Positions 20,175 through 28,971 of a stretch of DNA of 60,394 bases are shown here, one piece after another (within the stretch, counting starts at the first letter, position 1; every line of letters starts with the position of its first letter). This stretch comes from Bacteroidales bacterium. GTDB lineage: Bacteria > Bacteroidota > Bacteroidia > Bacteroidales > G3-4614. The notes below the pieces were generated by a model, which did not search any database, was not told the DNA's origin, and worked only from the letters and a program-made list of their open reading frames with translations. A program made the translations under genes and the position numbers. The stretch is from the NCBI GenBank assembly GCA_017559955.1, contig JAFYPQ010000016.1, positions 1 to 60,394 of the forward strand. The letters are read 5' to 3'.

Positions 20175-20660
20175 ATGAAAAAGATTTCAATCAATTTAAA
20201 AATTAACAAGGGAGAGATATTAAATGAGTTGACACGACGTTCGTCATATACGGCTTTGGCTGCAGTACCGATATCTGTTCGACAAGAGAGTAGTGAAGGG
20301 ATAGCAGACAAAATTGTATTAAGCAGCGATGATTATCCTTGGTGCACCGATAAATTTCGTATGCTCTTTTATAAGTTGCGGGAAATTCTTCTCCCATTCT
20401 CTTCGTGTGGCGATGAATTTGCCGAAGAGACAGAAACCGAGGTCGGTTTTAAACTAACGTTAGGAAGTAATACGCAAGATGCTGTAATGCACTATATTAA
20501 AGAGATAATGGTAAACTATTTGCTCTCTAATTGGTTTTTAGAGAGGATGAGTGATAAGTCGGCATATTTGGCAGAGCAGTGCGATAATATGATAACCCTT
20601 TTGAAAATGACATTAAATCGCACATTGGGAAATACACGACGCCCAACTAATTATTTTTAA
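20175..20660 (+). CDS. Hypothetical protein, possibly phage-structural-like
   Basis: A 161-residue soluble protein without signal or membrane segment that I cannot name. From memory, its layout (Thr-rich N-terminal helix TRRSSYTALAA, a central helix FRMLFYKLREILLPF, a beta pair EVGFKLTLGSN, then a long helix and a basic tail RRPTNYF) resembles small structural genes of Bacteroidales prophages; this is an impression, not a database result. It sits 21 bases after the preceding unknown gene, with leader GGAAGTT before the ATG. No integrase or other phage gene is adjacent. Confidence 0.6.
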   Translation: MKKISINLKINKGEILNELTRRSSYTALAAVPISVRQESSEGIADKIVLSSDDYPWCTDKFRMLFYKLREILLPFSSCGDEFAEETETEVGFKLTLGSNTQDAVMHYIKEIMVNYLLSNWFLERMSDKSAYLAEQCDNMITLLKMTLNRTLGNTRRPTNYF

Positions 20661-20674
20661 AGAACATAAGAGGG

Positions 20675-20706
20675 TTTGGTTAGTTTTTGGGAATTTACTA
20701 TTTTTG
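20675..20706 (+). promoter_or_regulatory. Promoter of the BI-1 family gene
   Basis: TTTG (20675-20678), 20 bases, TATTTTTG (20699-20706). It lies 35 bases before the ATG of the following gene. Confidence 0.7.
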
Positions 20707-20741
20707 CCGAAGATTTTAAGAAATAACTAAATTAAATAAAA

Positions 20742-21440
20742 ATGGAGAACAATTATTTTTCAATTTCATCACGCTCTTCGGCACAAGTAGGCTCATTGAT
20801 GAAGAGTGTATATATGTGGATGACACTTGCATTAGGAATTACAGGTATTGTTGCCCTATATGTTTCTCAAAACACAATGTTAATGCAATCGATATTCTCA
20901 AACTCAATTATGTTTTGGGGGTTGATGATAGCAGAATTTGTTTTGGTGATGATTATAAGTGCGAGAATACATAGAATGGCATTTTCTACTGCGTTAATTC
21001 TTTTTATGGTCTATTCGTTGATTAACGGATTAACCCTATCGGTGATTTTTGTAATCTATACCAAGGCTTCGGTGGCAACAACATTCTTTGTAACAGCAGG
21101 AACGTTCGGGGTAATGAGTCTTATCGGTTTCTTTACCAAGAAAGATTTGTCGAAATTTGGCGGAATTCTTTTTATGTTACTTATAGGTTTGGTAATAGCA
21201 ACAGTTGTAAATATATTTTGGGCTAACGATAACTTATATTGGATAATAACATATGCGGGAGTTCTTATATTTGTAGGTCTTACGGTTTATGATACTAATA
21301 AAATTAAAAGAATGTTGGAGATGTGTCCCGAAGAGAATGAGATGACACAGAAAATAGCTTTGTTAGGTGCTTTAACGCTATATTTAGACTTTATAAACCT
21401 ATTCTTATATCTATTGCGTTTGTTGGGAGATAGAAAATAA
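20742..21440 (+). CDS. Bax inhibitor-1/YccA family membrane protein
   Basis: Integral membrane protein of 232 residues with seven predicted segments starting at about 22, in the arrangement of the BI-1/YccA family. Family features include the short cytoplasmic N-terminus, FMVYSLINGLTLSVIF in the middle, FVGLTVYDTNKIKRM after segment six and the C-terminal GALTLYLDFINLFLYLLRLL helix with acidic residues linked to pH-dependent ion leak in homologues. In bacteria these proteins affect membrane-protein quality control or calcium leak; the role here is not known. Own promoter and own terminator: a single-gene unit. Confidence 0.93.
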   Translation: MENNYFSISSRSSAQVGSLMKSVYMWMTLALGITGIVALYVSQNTMLMQSIFSNSIMFWGLMIAEFVLVMIISARIHRMAFSTALILFMVYSLINGLTLSVIFVIYTKASVATTFFVTAGTFGVMSLIGFFTKKDLSKFGGILFMLLIGLVIATVVNIFWANDNLYWIITYAGVLIFVGLTVYDTNKIKRMLEMCPEENEMTQKIALLGALTLYLDFINLFLYLLRLLGDRK

Positions 21441-21463
21441 TATATCACCGATATAAAAATTTA

Positions 21464-21495
21464 ATTAGGCGGGCATATGTTCCGCCTAATTTTTG
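21464..21495 (+). terminator. Rho-independent terminator after the BI-1 gene
   Basis: ATTAGGCGG (21464-21472) pairs with CCGCCTAAT (21482-21490) and is followed by TTTTG. It lies 24 bases after the stop. Confidence 0.85.
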
Positions 21496-21559
21496 TTTAA
21501 AAAAGTCTCTAAAATTTAATAAAATCATATTTTGTGCCGACAAAAACCCTTTTAAAATT

Positions 21560-21589
21560 TTTGTAATTCAAAATAATAAAGTAATTTTG
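21560..21589 (+). promoter_or_regulatory. Promoter of the exbB-exbD-exbD-tonB operon
   Basis: TTTG (21560-21563), 18 bases, TAATTTTG (21582-21589). About 225 bases of untranslated leader separate it from exbB. The leader contains a possible long-range stem, TCTGCTTT (21612-21619) with AAAGCAGA (21651-21658), and no open frame worth calling. Confidence 0.6.
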
Positions 21590-21817
21590 ACCGCTGTATT
21601 GTGCATTATTGTCTGCTTTTTTAGGGAATATAACACAATTAAACAGACTCAAAGCAGAACAGATAAGTTGTTATTTGTTTGATTTGTTGCGGGATAGTGT
21701 AGTGTTGGTTGGCGAGAGCAATAAAAACGTCTGCTGAGCGTTAAATATTAAAGGAGAAAACAAGAGAGAACTATCAATATTTTATTTATTAACTTAACAA
21801 ATTAATTTATTTCTATT

Positions 21818-22621
21818 ATGGCAACTAAAGCTAAAAGATTTAAAGGTATTGAATCAGCCTTTTTGGTAATTTTGTTATGTGCTGCTGTAGCAGTAAGTGT
21901 ATTTATTTTCATTTTGGGTGATCCTGCAAACTTTGCTAACGAGGATCCCGTTAACGGACACCCTGAAAATATGTTGGGAACAATCTACAAAGGTGGATTT
22001 ATCGTGCCTGTTCTTCAAACATTATTCTTGACAGTTATCGTGTTAAGTGTTGAGCGTGCAATCGTTCTTATGAAAGCTATGGGTAAAGGTAAAACTGCAA
22101 AATTCGTTGCAGCTATCAAAGCTAAATTGGCTAACAACGATATAGCAGGAGCTCAAGCTCTTTGCGACAAACAACAAGGTTGTGTTGCAAACGTTGTAAC
22201 TTCAGTTCTTGTTAAATACGAGCAAATGGAGAAAGATACTCGTTTGACTAAAGAGCAAAAACTTGCAGTTATCCAACAAGAGGTTGAGGAGGCTACTGCA
22301 TTAGAGTTACCAGCTTTGAACCAAAACTTGCCTATCATTGCAACTTTGACAACTCTTGGTACATTGGTCGGACTACTTGGAACCGTTATGGGTATGATCA
22401 AATCATTCTCGGCTTTGGCTTCTGATGGTGCTGCTGACTCTGTTGCTCTTTCTGCCGGTATTTCTGAGGCACTTATCAACACTGCATTCGGTATCGCAAC
22501 TGGTGCTTTGGCTGTAATTTCTTACAACTTCTTTACAAGCAAAATCGACAACTTGACATTCGCAATCGACGAAATCGGTTTCTCAATCGTTGGTACATAC
22601 GCAGCTACTCACGAGAATTAA
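21818..22621 (+). CDS. exbB: MotA/TolQ/ExbB proton channel family protein
   Basis: Inner-membrane channel subunit that, with ExbD, uses the proton gradient to energise TonB for outer-membrane uptake. The 267-residue protein has a first membrane segment at 14-34, a second near 59-80, a cytoplasmic helical region, and two C-terminal membrane segments (about 170-195 and 215-240) with the family signature TTLGTLVGLLGTVMGMIKSF. It starts the conserved cluster exbB-exbD-exbD-tonB, 23 bases before the first exbD. Its codons lean toward C-ending forms for some residues, as in a well-expressed gene. Confidence 0.94.
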   Translation: MATKAKRFKGIESAFLVILLCAAVAVSVFIFILGDPANFANEDPVNGHPENMLGTIYKGGFIVPVLQTLFLTVIVLSVERAIVLMKAMGKGKTAKFVAAIKAKLANNDIAGAQALCDKQQGCVANVVTSVLVKYEQMEKDTRLTKEQKLAVIQQEVEEATALELPALNQNLPIIATLTTLGTLVGLLGTVMGMIKSFSALASDGAADSVALSAGISEALINTAFGIATGALAVISYNFFTSKIDNLTFAIDEIGFSIVGTYAATHEN

Positions 22622-22644
22622 TAAACATTTAACATATTAAGAAT

Positions 22645-23316
22645 ATGCCAAGAGTAAAAGTAAAAAGAAAAAGTACGCTCATCGATATGACTGCGATGAG
22701 TGACGTTACTGTGCTTTTGCTTACATTCTTTATGTTAACCTCGACCTTTGTGCAAAAAGAGCCTGTACAAGTTAATACTCCCGATTCAGTATCGGAGATT
22801 AAGATACCCGAGACAGACATTTTGCAAATTTTGATCGATCAAGACGGAAAAATATATATGAGTCTTGATAGACCTTCAGATAAGGCGAATGTTCTACAAG
22901 ATGTGGCAGCACAATATGGTATGGAACTAACTGACGAAGAAATTCTTAAGTTTAGAACTTTACCAACATTCGGAACACCTATCGGAAAAATGAAGTCTTT
23001 TTTAGCTCTTTCGTCTGACGACCAAGATAAAGCTTTGAAAGGTGAATTTGTTGCGAAGGGTATCCCCGCAGGAATACCTTGTGATACAACAAAGAACGAG
23101 CAAGGTGTTGACGATAAGAACGAGGTTAAGGTATGGGTAAAAAGTGCAAGAGCTGTCAATAGCAATTTAAGAATTGCTATTAAAGCTGCAGCAGGAACTC
23201 CATATCCTACTATCAGAAACTTAATGACTTCTTTGCAAGATATTCGAGAGAACCGTTATAACCTTATAACAAACCTTAAAAATATCAAAGACGAAGAGAG
23301 AGTTGTTATTAAATAA
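22645..23316 (+). CDS. exbD: ExbD/TolR family biopolymer transport protein (first copy)
   Basis: Partner of ExbB in energising TonB. One membrane segment (about 18-36) contains the key aspartate D19 in MSDVTVLLLTFFMLTSTF, preceded by a basic N-terminus and followed by a periplasmic domain. At 223 residues it is much longer than E. coli ExbD (about 140), with an insertion in the periplasmic part, which is common for Bacteroidetes double-exbD clusters. It lies 14 bases from the second exbD. Confidence 0.92.
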   Translation: MPRVKVKRKSTLIDMTAMSDVTVLLLTFFMLTSTFVQKEPVQVNTPDSVSEIKIPETDILQILIDQDGKIYMSLDRPSDKANVLQDVAAQYGMELTDEEILKFRTLPTFGTPIGKMKSFLALSSDDQDKALKGEFVAKGIPAGIPCDTTKNEQGVDDKNEVKVWVKSARAVNSNLRIAIKAAAGTPYPTIRNLMTSLQDIRENRYNLITNLKNIKDEERVVIK

Positions 23317-23330
23317 TAGAGAATTGTAAT

Positions 23331-23990
23331 ATGGCAGAAGTACAACAAAAAGAATCTGGCGACGGCAAAAAAGGTAAACCTAAAAAAATGCATATCCACG
23401 TGGACTTTACTCCCATGGTTGATATGAACATGCTTTTGATTACCTTCTTCATGCTTTGTACTACTTTGAAAAAACCACAAACCATGGAGATAAGTATGCC
23501 ATCGAACGATAAGAATATAACAGAAGAGGACCAAACTAAGGTCGCTGCTTCTCGTGCTATAACAATCTTACTTGGAGGCCAAGATAAAGTTTACTATTAT
23601 GCAGGTCAACCCGACTACACAGACTATACAACATTAAGCGAAACAACTTTTGCAGCTGATGGTTTACGTGCAGTTCTTCAAGATAAAAACCGTGAAATAG
23701 TAACTCAATTAGAGGACTTAAAGCAAGAAAAATTAGAGACAGGAATGCCCGATGAGGTTTTTGATGAAAAAGCTAAAGAAATCAAAAATGTAAAAACAGC
23801 TCCGGTTGTTATGATAAAAGGTTCTGATGCTTCAAGTTACAAAAACCTTATCGATGCACTTGACGAGATGCACCTTTGCGGTATAAGCAAATATGCAATC
23901 GTAGATATTACAGAGGGAGACCAATTTTTGATTGATAATTATGAATCGAAAGGTGCATTATCAAACCAAATTGATACGTCTAAATTATAA
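23331..23990 (+). CDS. exbD: ExbD/TolR family biopolymer transport protein (second copy)
   Basis: Second ExbD of the cluster, 219 residues. The basic N-terminus GDGKKGKPKKMH leads into a membrane segment with the channel aspartate in FTPMVDMNMLLITFFML (D31), then a periplasmic domain containing extra charged sequence (about 95-155). It differs clearly from the first copy outside the membrane segment, so the two probably form a heteromeric pair with ExbB rather than being a recent duplication. 23 bases to tonB. Confidence 0.92.
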   Translation: MAEVQQKESGDGKKGKPKKMHIHVDFTPMVDMNMLLITFFMLCTTLKKPQTMEISMPSNDKNITEEDQTKVAASRAITILLGGQDKVYYYAGQPDYTDYTTLSETTFAADGLRAVLQDKNREIVTQLEDLKQEKLETGMPDEVFDEKAKEIKNVKTAPVVMIKGSDASSYKNLIDALDEMHLCGISKYAIVDITEGDQFLIDNYESKGALSNQIDTSKL

Positions 23991-24013
23991 TTAACACCTA
24001 AAAAATAAGAATA

Positions 24014-24841
24014 ATGGCAAATATCAGTTCACAAGAATGGTGCGACCTTATTTTTGAAGGTAGAAATAAGGCGTATGGCGCATACGATTTGCGTAAGGAT
24101 TCACCTAAACGTCATAATATAGCAACATTAGTAGTAGTATTGGTTGCTCTTGCAGCATTTTTCTTACCCGGAATTATCGGTGATTTGATTGATAAAATCG
24201 TACCTGAGGAAGAGGAGATAGTAATGACAGAAGTTACAGAGCTATCAGACTTAAAAGAGGCTGAGGTTAAGAAAAACGAAGAGTATAAACCTTTGATGGA
24301 GACACCTCCCCCACCTCCACTAAAAAGTTCTATTAAGTTTACAGCTCCTGTAATTAAAAAGGACGAAGAGGTAAGTGAGGAAGAGGAGATTAAATCTCAA
24401 GAGGAACTTACAGAGTCAAAGGTAACAATCTCTATTGCTGACGTTGAAGGAAATGACGAAGAGAATGGTCAAGATATAGCAGACTTTAAAGAGGCTATTA
24501 AACCTGTAGTAGAGGAAGAAGATACACAAGTACTTGATGTAGTAGAGCAAATGCCAACCTTCCCCGGTGGACAAAAAGCTCTTCTTCAATACATCAGCGA
24601 TAATATGAAATATCCAACAATCGCACAAGAGAATGGTATCCAAGGAAGGGTAGTTGTTCGCTTCGTTGTTAAGAAAGACGGTTCGGTTGGAGAGGTTCAA
24701 ATTTTACGTGGTGTTGATGCTTCTCTTGATAAAGAGGCTGTACGTGTGGTTAAATCGATACCTAACTTCATCCCCGGTAAACAAAACGGACATGCTGTTA
24801 ACGTATGGTTTACACTTCCTGTAACATTTAAACTAATGTAG
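24014..24841 (+). CDS. tonB: TonB family energy transducer
   Basis: Periplasm-spanning protein that links the ExbBD motor to outer-membrane TonB-dependent transporters. Order: a conserved cytoplasmic N-terminus (EWCDLIFEGRNKAYGAYDLR), a membrane segment (about 37-57), an acidic stretch, a short proline run (TPPPPPLK, near 97-104), a Glu-rich linker, and the C-terminal TonB domain (about 185-275; MPTFPGGQKALLQYISDNM then GRVVVRFVVKKDGSVGEV). At 275 residues it is typical. Last gene before a hairpin terminator; the small membrane protein, PstS-like and TPR genes follow. Confidence 0.95.
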   Translation: MANISSQEWCDLIFEGRNKAYGAYDLRKDSPKRHNIATLVVVLVALAAFFLPGIIGDLIDKIVPEEEEIVMTEVTELSDLKEAEVKKNEEYKPLMETPPPPPLKSSIKFTAPVIKKDEEVSEEEEIKSQEELTESKVTISIADVEGNDEENGQDIADFKEAIKPVVEEEDTQVLDVVEQMPTFPGGQKALLQYISDNMKYPTIAQENGIQGRVVVRFVVKKDGSVGEVQILRGVDASLDKEAVRVVKSIPNFIPGKQNGHAVNVWFTLPVTFKLM

Positions 24842-24873
24842 TATTCTCTAAAAATAGAGAGTACTTGAAATAT

Positions 24874-24914
24874 CGCTCGTTTGTGCTGTTTATGGTACAA
24901 ACGGGCGGATTTTC
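24874..24914 (+). terminator. Hairpin terminator after tonB
   Basis: CGCTCGTTTGT (24874-24884) pairs with ACAAACGGGCG (24897-24907) with one G-T pair, then GATTTTC. A second 10-base hairpin (24841-24864, one wobble) lies just upstream. Either could attenuate or end tonB transcripts. The remaining gap to 25119 shows no gene. Confidence 0.6.
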
Positions 24915-25118
24915 AAAAAAGACAATAGGTGAAATCGTTCACCGAAAAAGTGAATAGAAAGATAGATATAGGCTCAAAACAATTTGTTTTTGTTGCTTTT
25001 AAAATAAACTAAAACATATTTCTATTGTCAAACAGACAAAGAGATTAAACAAATTTGGTATCTCAGGCATTATAATAGAGATGCAACTTAAAATAAGAAT
25101 ATAATTTTAAAACAATAT

Positions 25119-25364
25119 ATGGAGAATAAAAAAGACGATGTTGAGGAGAAAAAAGTTATAACAATAAATCTTGGTTATATCTTTGGAATAATAATGATAG
25201 TAGCATATTTTGGCTTTGCATATCTTTTGGTCTTTACAGATGTTTTTAGCAATTCCGCTCTTCTAACTCCGGTAACTCGTTATATATTCGCAGTAATATT
25301 TGTAGTCTATGCTATATTCAGAGCATATCGATTTATAAAATATAGAGGCTACAAAAAGTCATAA
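25119..25364 (+). CDS. Small two-helix membrane protein
   Basis: An 81-residue protein with a charged N-terminus (MENKKDDVEEKK), two membrane helices (about 18-40 and 50-68) and a basic tail RFIKYRGYKKS. I do not know a function. It lies 5 bases upstream of the PstS-like lipoprotein gene and downstream of tonB, a position that, as I recall, is occupied by a similar small protein in other Bacteroidales, so it is likely part of the same functional group. Confidence 0.75.
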   Translation: MENKKDDVEEKKVITINLGYIFGIIMIVAYFGFAYLLVFTDVFSNSALLTPVTRYIFAVIFVVYAIFRAYRFIKYRGYKKS

Positions 25365-25369
25365 ATATT

Positions 25370-26314
25370 ATGAAAAGAGTAATTTATATACTATTTGTTG
25401 CGGTACTTATTCTCTCTTCGTGTAATCGAGGTAATTCAAGTAAGGTATTCGATACTCCGACATCGGGAGTTATAATAATGGCTGCCGACCAATCATTTGC
25501 CCCCATAATTAAAGAGGAAATAGATTTGTTTGAGTATAGATACCCGAATGCAAGTATAATACCTATATATGCACCAGAAGTAGAGGTTATGGATTTGCTT
25601 TTAACAGATAGTGTAAAACTTGCTATATCGACCAGAGATTTCACACCGCAAGAAAAAGAGTTGGTAAGAAGTAAGAAAATGAGACCCACCTCTTTTAAAA
25701 TTGCGAAGGATGCAATCGCATTGATTATTAATAAGAGTAATCCCGATTCGATGTTAACTGTAAAGCAGGTTAAAGATATTTTGACAGGAAAAATAACATC
25801 GTGGAGTGAAATAAACCCGAAATCCAAGTTAAAAGAGTTATCTTTGACTTTTGATAATAAGAATTCAAGTACTGTAAGATTTGCCCTTGATTCAATATGT
25901 AAAGGCGAACTATTAGCTGACAAAAACATATATGCACAGGGTACCAATGAGAAGGTTATCGACTATGTGGCAGCAACACCCGGAGCAATAGGAGTAATTG
26001 GAGCAAGTTGGATTGGAAATGAGAATGACTCTACAAACTTATCATTTAACCAAAGAGTGAAAGTGGTGGCTTTAAGTAGGGATGGTGTCGCAACTGCGGC
26101 AAACTCATACCAACCATATCAAGCGTACATAGCTTTGGATTATTATCCGTTTACTCGCTATGTTTATGTTTTGGATACATCTTCAAGAACGGGTTTAGCG
26201 AGGGGTTTTTCAAACTTTTTGGCATCGGACAAAGGTCAGCTTATAGTATTTAAAGCAGGAATGATTCCCACAACCCAACAGGTTAGAGTTAAGCCTGTGA
26301 AAATTACAGACTAA
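25370..26314 (+). CDS. PstS-like phosphate-binding lipoprotein
   Basis: A 314-residue periplasmic solute-binding lipoprotein of the PBP_like_2 (PstS) group. The lipobox is LILSSC with the cysteine at 18. The two-lobe binding-protein fold is indicated by SGVIIMAADQSFAPIIKEEI, VKQVKDILTGKITSWSEI and the later SDKGQLIVFKAGMIPT. No pstCAB transporter genes are adjacent. In the Bacteroidales TonB cluster this protein accompanies exbBD-tonB, so it may have a role other than phosphate import. It is 47 bases upstream of the TPR gene. Confidence 0.85.
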   Translation: MKRVIYILFVAVLILSSCNRGNSSKVFDTPTSGVIIMAADQSFAPIIKEEIDLFEYRYPNASIIPIYAPEVEVMDLLLTDSVKLAISTRDFTPQEKELVRSKKMRPTSFKIAKDAIALIINKSNPDSMLTVKQVKDILTGKITSWSEINPKSKLKELSLTFDNKNSSTVRFALDSICKGELLADKNIYAQGTNEKVIDYVAATPGAIGVIGASWIGNENDSTNLSFNQRVKVVALSRDGVATAANSYQPYQAYIALDYYPFTRYVYVLDTSSRTGLARGFSNFLASDKGQLIVFKAGMIPTTQQVRVKPVKITD

Positions 26315-26361
26315 TCAGTTAAAAAAGAAATATAGTAATAACACAAATAAGAAAGAAGATT

Positions 26362-27987
26362 ATGTTGAAGAAATCAATTTTATTCGTAGCACTAATATTT
26401 GGTGCAGGTTTAGTTGGTACAGCTGTTGCTCAAAACTATACCGATGGAGTTGAGTATTTTAAAGCAGGACAAGCAGATCGTGCAAAAATAATCCTTGACA
26501 ATACATTGCCAGGATTATCGGCAACTGATAAAGCTGCGGCTTTGTACTATTTGGGCGAGGCAGAATTTGCTATGGGAAACAAAGAGGTGGCTGCTAAATG
26601 CTATAATGAGGGTGTTGCCCAAGATGCTAATTACCCATACAACTACATAGGTTTGGGAAAAATGCTTTTTGATACAAACGTTAAAGAGGCAGAAGCTAAT
26701 TTTAAAAAGGCTGTTAAATTGTCAAAAACTGAAAAAGCTGCTGTAAATACAAACATTGCAAGAGCATATTTTGAGGCAGGTTTACCTCAATACAAAAAAT
26801 ATCTTGAGGCTGCAAGCAGAGCAAACAGCGAGTATGCTCCTTTGTATGTTTTGCAAGGAGATATAGCCTTGAAAAACGGAGAGACAGGTTTGGCTGCAGG
26901 AGAGTATGAGAATGCAATCTATTACGATAAGAATTGTGTTGAGGCGTATGTAAAATATGCAAAGATGCACTATCCTATCAATCCTAAGTTTGCGATTTCA
27001 AAATTGGAGGCTCTTTTGAACCTAAACCAAGCATCTGCAATTGCACAACGTGAGTATGCTGAGGCATTGTTTAATGCAGGACGTTTTACTCAAGCGGTAA
27101 AGGCTTATGCAACATATATGTCAAACCCCAACCACTTTGCATCTGACCGTGCTCGTCATGCTGCATTGATGTTCTTCGATAAAAAATATGAGGAATCATT
27201 AACTATTATCGAGGAGGCTTTGAAAGATAATCCTGACGATATTTTGTTAAATCGTTTTGCAATGTATAACAATAACGCTCTTGAAAACTACGAGCAAGCT
27301 GCTAACCACGGAGCAAAATATATGAACGAAGAGGCAAATGCAGATTTGTTGACAGCTCAAGATTATTCGGTATATGGTAATGCTCTTAAGAAAGTTAACC
27401 GTCCCGAAGAGTATGTTGCGTTGTTGGAAAAAGCAGTCGCTAAAAATCCTGAGGATGCAGCTTTGGTAAAAGACTTGAGCGATGCATATAAAGCAGCAGA
27501 CCAAATGGTTAAAAGTGCTGATGCAATGGCTAAATATATGGAGTTGGCAGGAGACGAAGTTAAAACAATGGACTTCTTTAACTTAGGAAGAGCTTACTAT
27601 TCAGCAGCACAAGCTGATACAGTTGTTGATTCTAAAAATGAGTTGTTCAAAAAAGCCGATGCTGCGTTTGCAGTAGTTGCAGAGCGTGCTCCCGAAGATT
27701 ATCGTGGAAATATATGGAGAGCTCGTGCTCACTCAGGAATGGACCCCGAAACAGAGTTGGGATTGGCTAAGCCATTCTACGAGAAGGTTGTAGAAATGTT
27801 AGAGGCTAATGGAAACAAAGGTAAAGATATTATAGAGGCTTACCAATATCTTGGCTACTATAGCTATCTAAAAGAGTATGCAGAGAATCCTCAAGGAGCG
27901 AAATATAATGAGACTCGCAAATGGTGGGGCAAAATATTGGAAATCAATCCTAACCACAGCATAAAAGAGGCAATGTCGCAATTATAA
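26362..27987 (+). CDS. Tetratricopeptide repeat protein, exported
   Basis: A 541-residue periplasmic protein with a signal peptide (cleavage likely after VAQ, near 24) and many TPR units from about 28 to the end, for example AALYYLGEAEFAMGNKEVAAKCYNEG and similar helix pairs. There is no catalytic motif. It closes the exbB-to-TPR cluster and is followed by a hairpin terminator. TPR proteins usually build protein complexes; in this context a scaffold role in the envelope is an inference. Confidence 0.88.
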   Translation: MLKKSILFVALIFGAGLVGTAVAQNYTDGVEYFKAGQADRAKIILDNTLPGLSATDKAAALYYLGEAEFAMGNKEVAAKCYNEGVAQDANYPYNYIGLGKMLFDTNVKEAEANFKKAVKLSKTEKAAVNTNIARAYFEAGLPQYKKYLEAASRANSEYAPLYVLQGDIALKNGETGLAAGEYENAIYYDKNCVEAYVKYAKMHYPINPKFAISKLEALLNLNQASAIAQREYAEALFNAGRFTQAVKAYATYMSNPNHFASDRARHAALMFFDKKYEESLTIIEEALKDNPDDILLNRFAMYNNNALENYEQAANHGAKYMNEEANADLLTAQDYSVYGNALKKVNRPEEYVALLEKAVAKNPEDAALVKDLSDAYKAADQMVKSADAMAKYMELAGDEVKTMDFFNLGRAYYSAAQADTVVDSKNELFKKADAAFAVVAERAPEDYRGNIWRARAHSGMDPETELGLAKPFYEKVVEMLEANGNKGKDIIEAYQYLGYYSYLKEYAENPQGAKYNETRKWWGKILEINPNHSIKEAMSQL

Positions 27988-28010
27988 TAGAAGTAAATTA
28001 ATAAAAAGTG

Positions 28011-28052
28011 AAAGGAGATTTATTCGAAAGGATAATCTCCTTTCTCTATTTT
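28011..28052 (+). terminator. Terminator after the TPR gene
   Basis: AAAGGAGATT (28011-28020) pairs perfectly with AATCTCCTTT (28034-28043), followed by CTCTATTTTG. It ends the TonB-associated cluster. Confidence 0.75.
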
Positions 28053-28134
28053 GATAGAAATTGAAATCAAAATATTATCTTCGCAGAGAGATAATGGTTT
28101 TAAAAAGCCAAGTGATATCTCATGAAGAAGAATT

Positions 28135-28968
28135 ATGACCGATTTAACCATAAATATTCGAGGAGAGCTACTCTTGTTAAATACTCCGCTTGTAATGGGG
28201 ATATTGAATATTACCCCCGACTCATTTTATGAATCGAGCCGTTGCATTGATGTCTCGAAGGCTCTTGACAGGGCAGAGCAGATAGTACGTGAGGGTGGTG
28301 ATATAATAGATGTGGGGGCGTATTCGTCTCGTCCGGGAGCAGACGATGTGTCGGAAGAGGAGGAGATAGCCCGTTTAAGTTCTGTCTTGCCAATAATAAG
28401 AGAGAAGTTCCCCCAGGCAATAATATCGGTAGATACTTTTAGAAGCCGTGTGGCACGTTATGCGGTTGAGGAGTACGGAGCAGATATTATAAACGACATA
28501 TCGGGTGGAGACGGCGATGAGGATATGTTTAAAACCATAGCGGAGTTGAAAGTGCCGTATATACTTATGCATATGCGAGGTACTCCCCAAACAATGCAAA
28601 CAAAAACCGACTATTCCGATATAATTTTGGAGTTGATAAGCTATTTTTCAAGAAAAATAGAGCAACTTCGTCTATTAGGCGTGAGTGATATAATATTAGA
28701 TCCGGGCTTCGGCTTTGCAAAAAGTTTAGAGCAAAACTATAATATAATAAAAAATCTTGCTGATATTGCACAATTTAAATTACCTTTGTTGGTGGGAGTC
28801 TCTCGAAAGTCGATGATATATACTCCATTAAATACCACTCCTCAAGAGTCGTTGGCAGGTACTGTGGCTTTAAATACAATAGCTCTTGAAAAGGGTGCCG
28901 ACATATTACGTGTACACGATGTAAAAGAGTGTGTTGAAACAGTAAAAATATTTGAGTTATCTAAATAA
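28135..28968 (+). CDS. folP: Dihydropteroate synthase
   Basis: Folate-pathway enzyme joining pABA to dihydropterin pyrophosphate. The 277-residue TIM barrel has VMGILNITPDSFYESSR (20-36), the GGDIIDVGAYSSRPGAD segment, INDISGGDGDEDM, ILDPGFGFAKS and VGVSRKSMI in the order expected. A near-consensus -7 box (TATCTTCG, 28076-28083) lies upstream. The stop is 3 bases before cdaA, so the two are co-transcribed, a pairing found elsewhere in Bacteroidetes. Confidence 0.96.
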   Translation: MTDLTINIRGELLLLNTPLVMGILNITPDSFYESSRCIDVSKALDRAEQIVREGGDIIDVGAYSSRPGADDVSEEEEIARLSSVLPIIREKFPQAIISVDTFRSRVARYAVEEYGADIINDISGGDGDEDMFKTIAELKVPYILMHMRGTPQTMQTKTDYSDIILELISYFSRKIEQLRLLGVSDIILDPGFGFAKSLEQNYNIIKNLADIAQFKLPLLVGVSRKSMIYTPLNTTPQESLAGTVALNTIALEKGADILRVHDVKECVETVKIFELSK

Positions 28969-28971
28969 TAT

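Noticed and set aside
25370..26314. Assignment as part of a complete phosphate ABC transporter
   Set aside because: No pstC, pstA, pstB or phoU genes are next to it; only the binding-protein-like lipoprotein is present.
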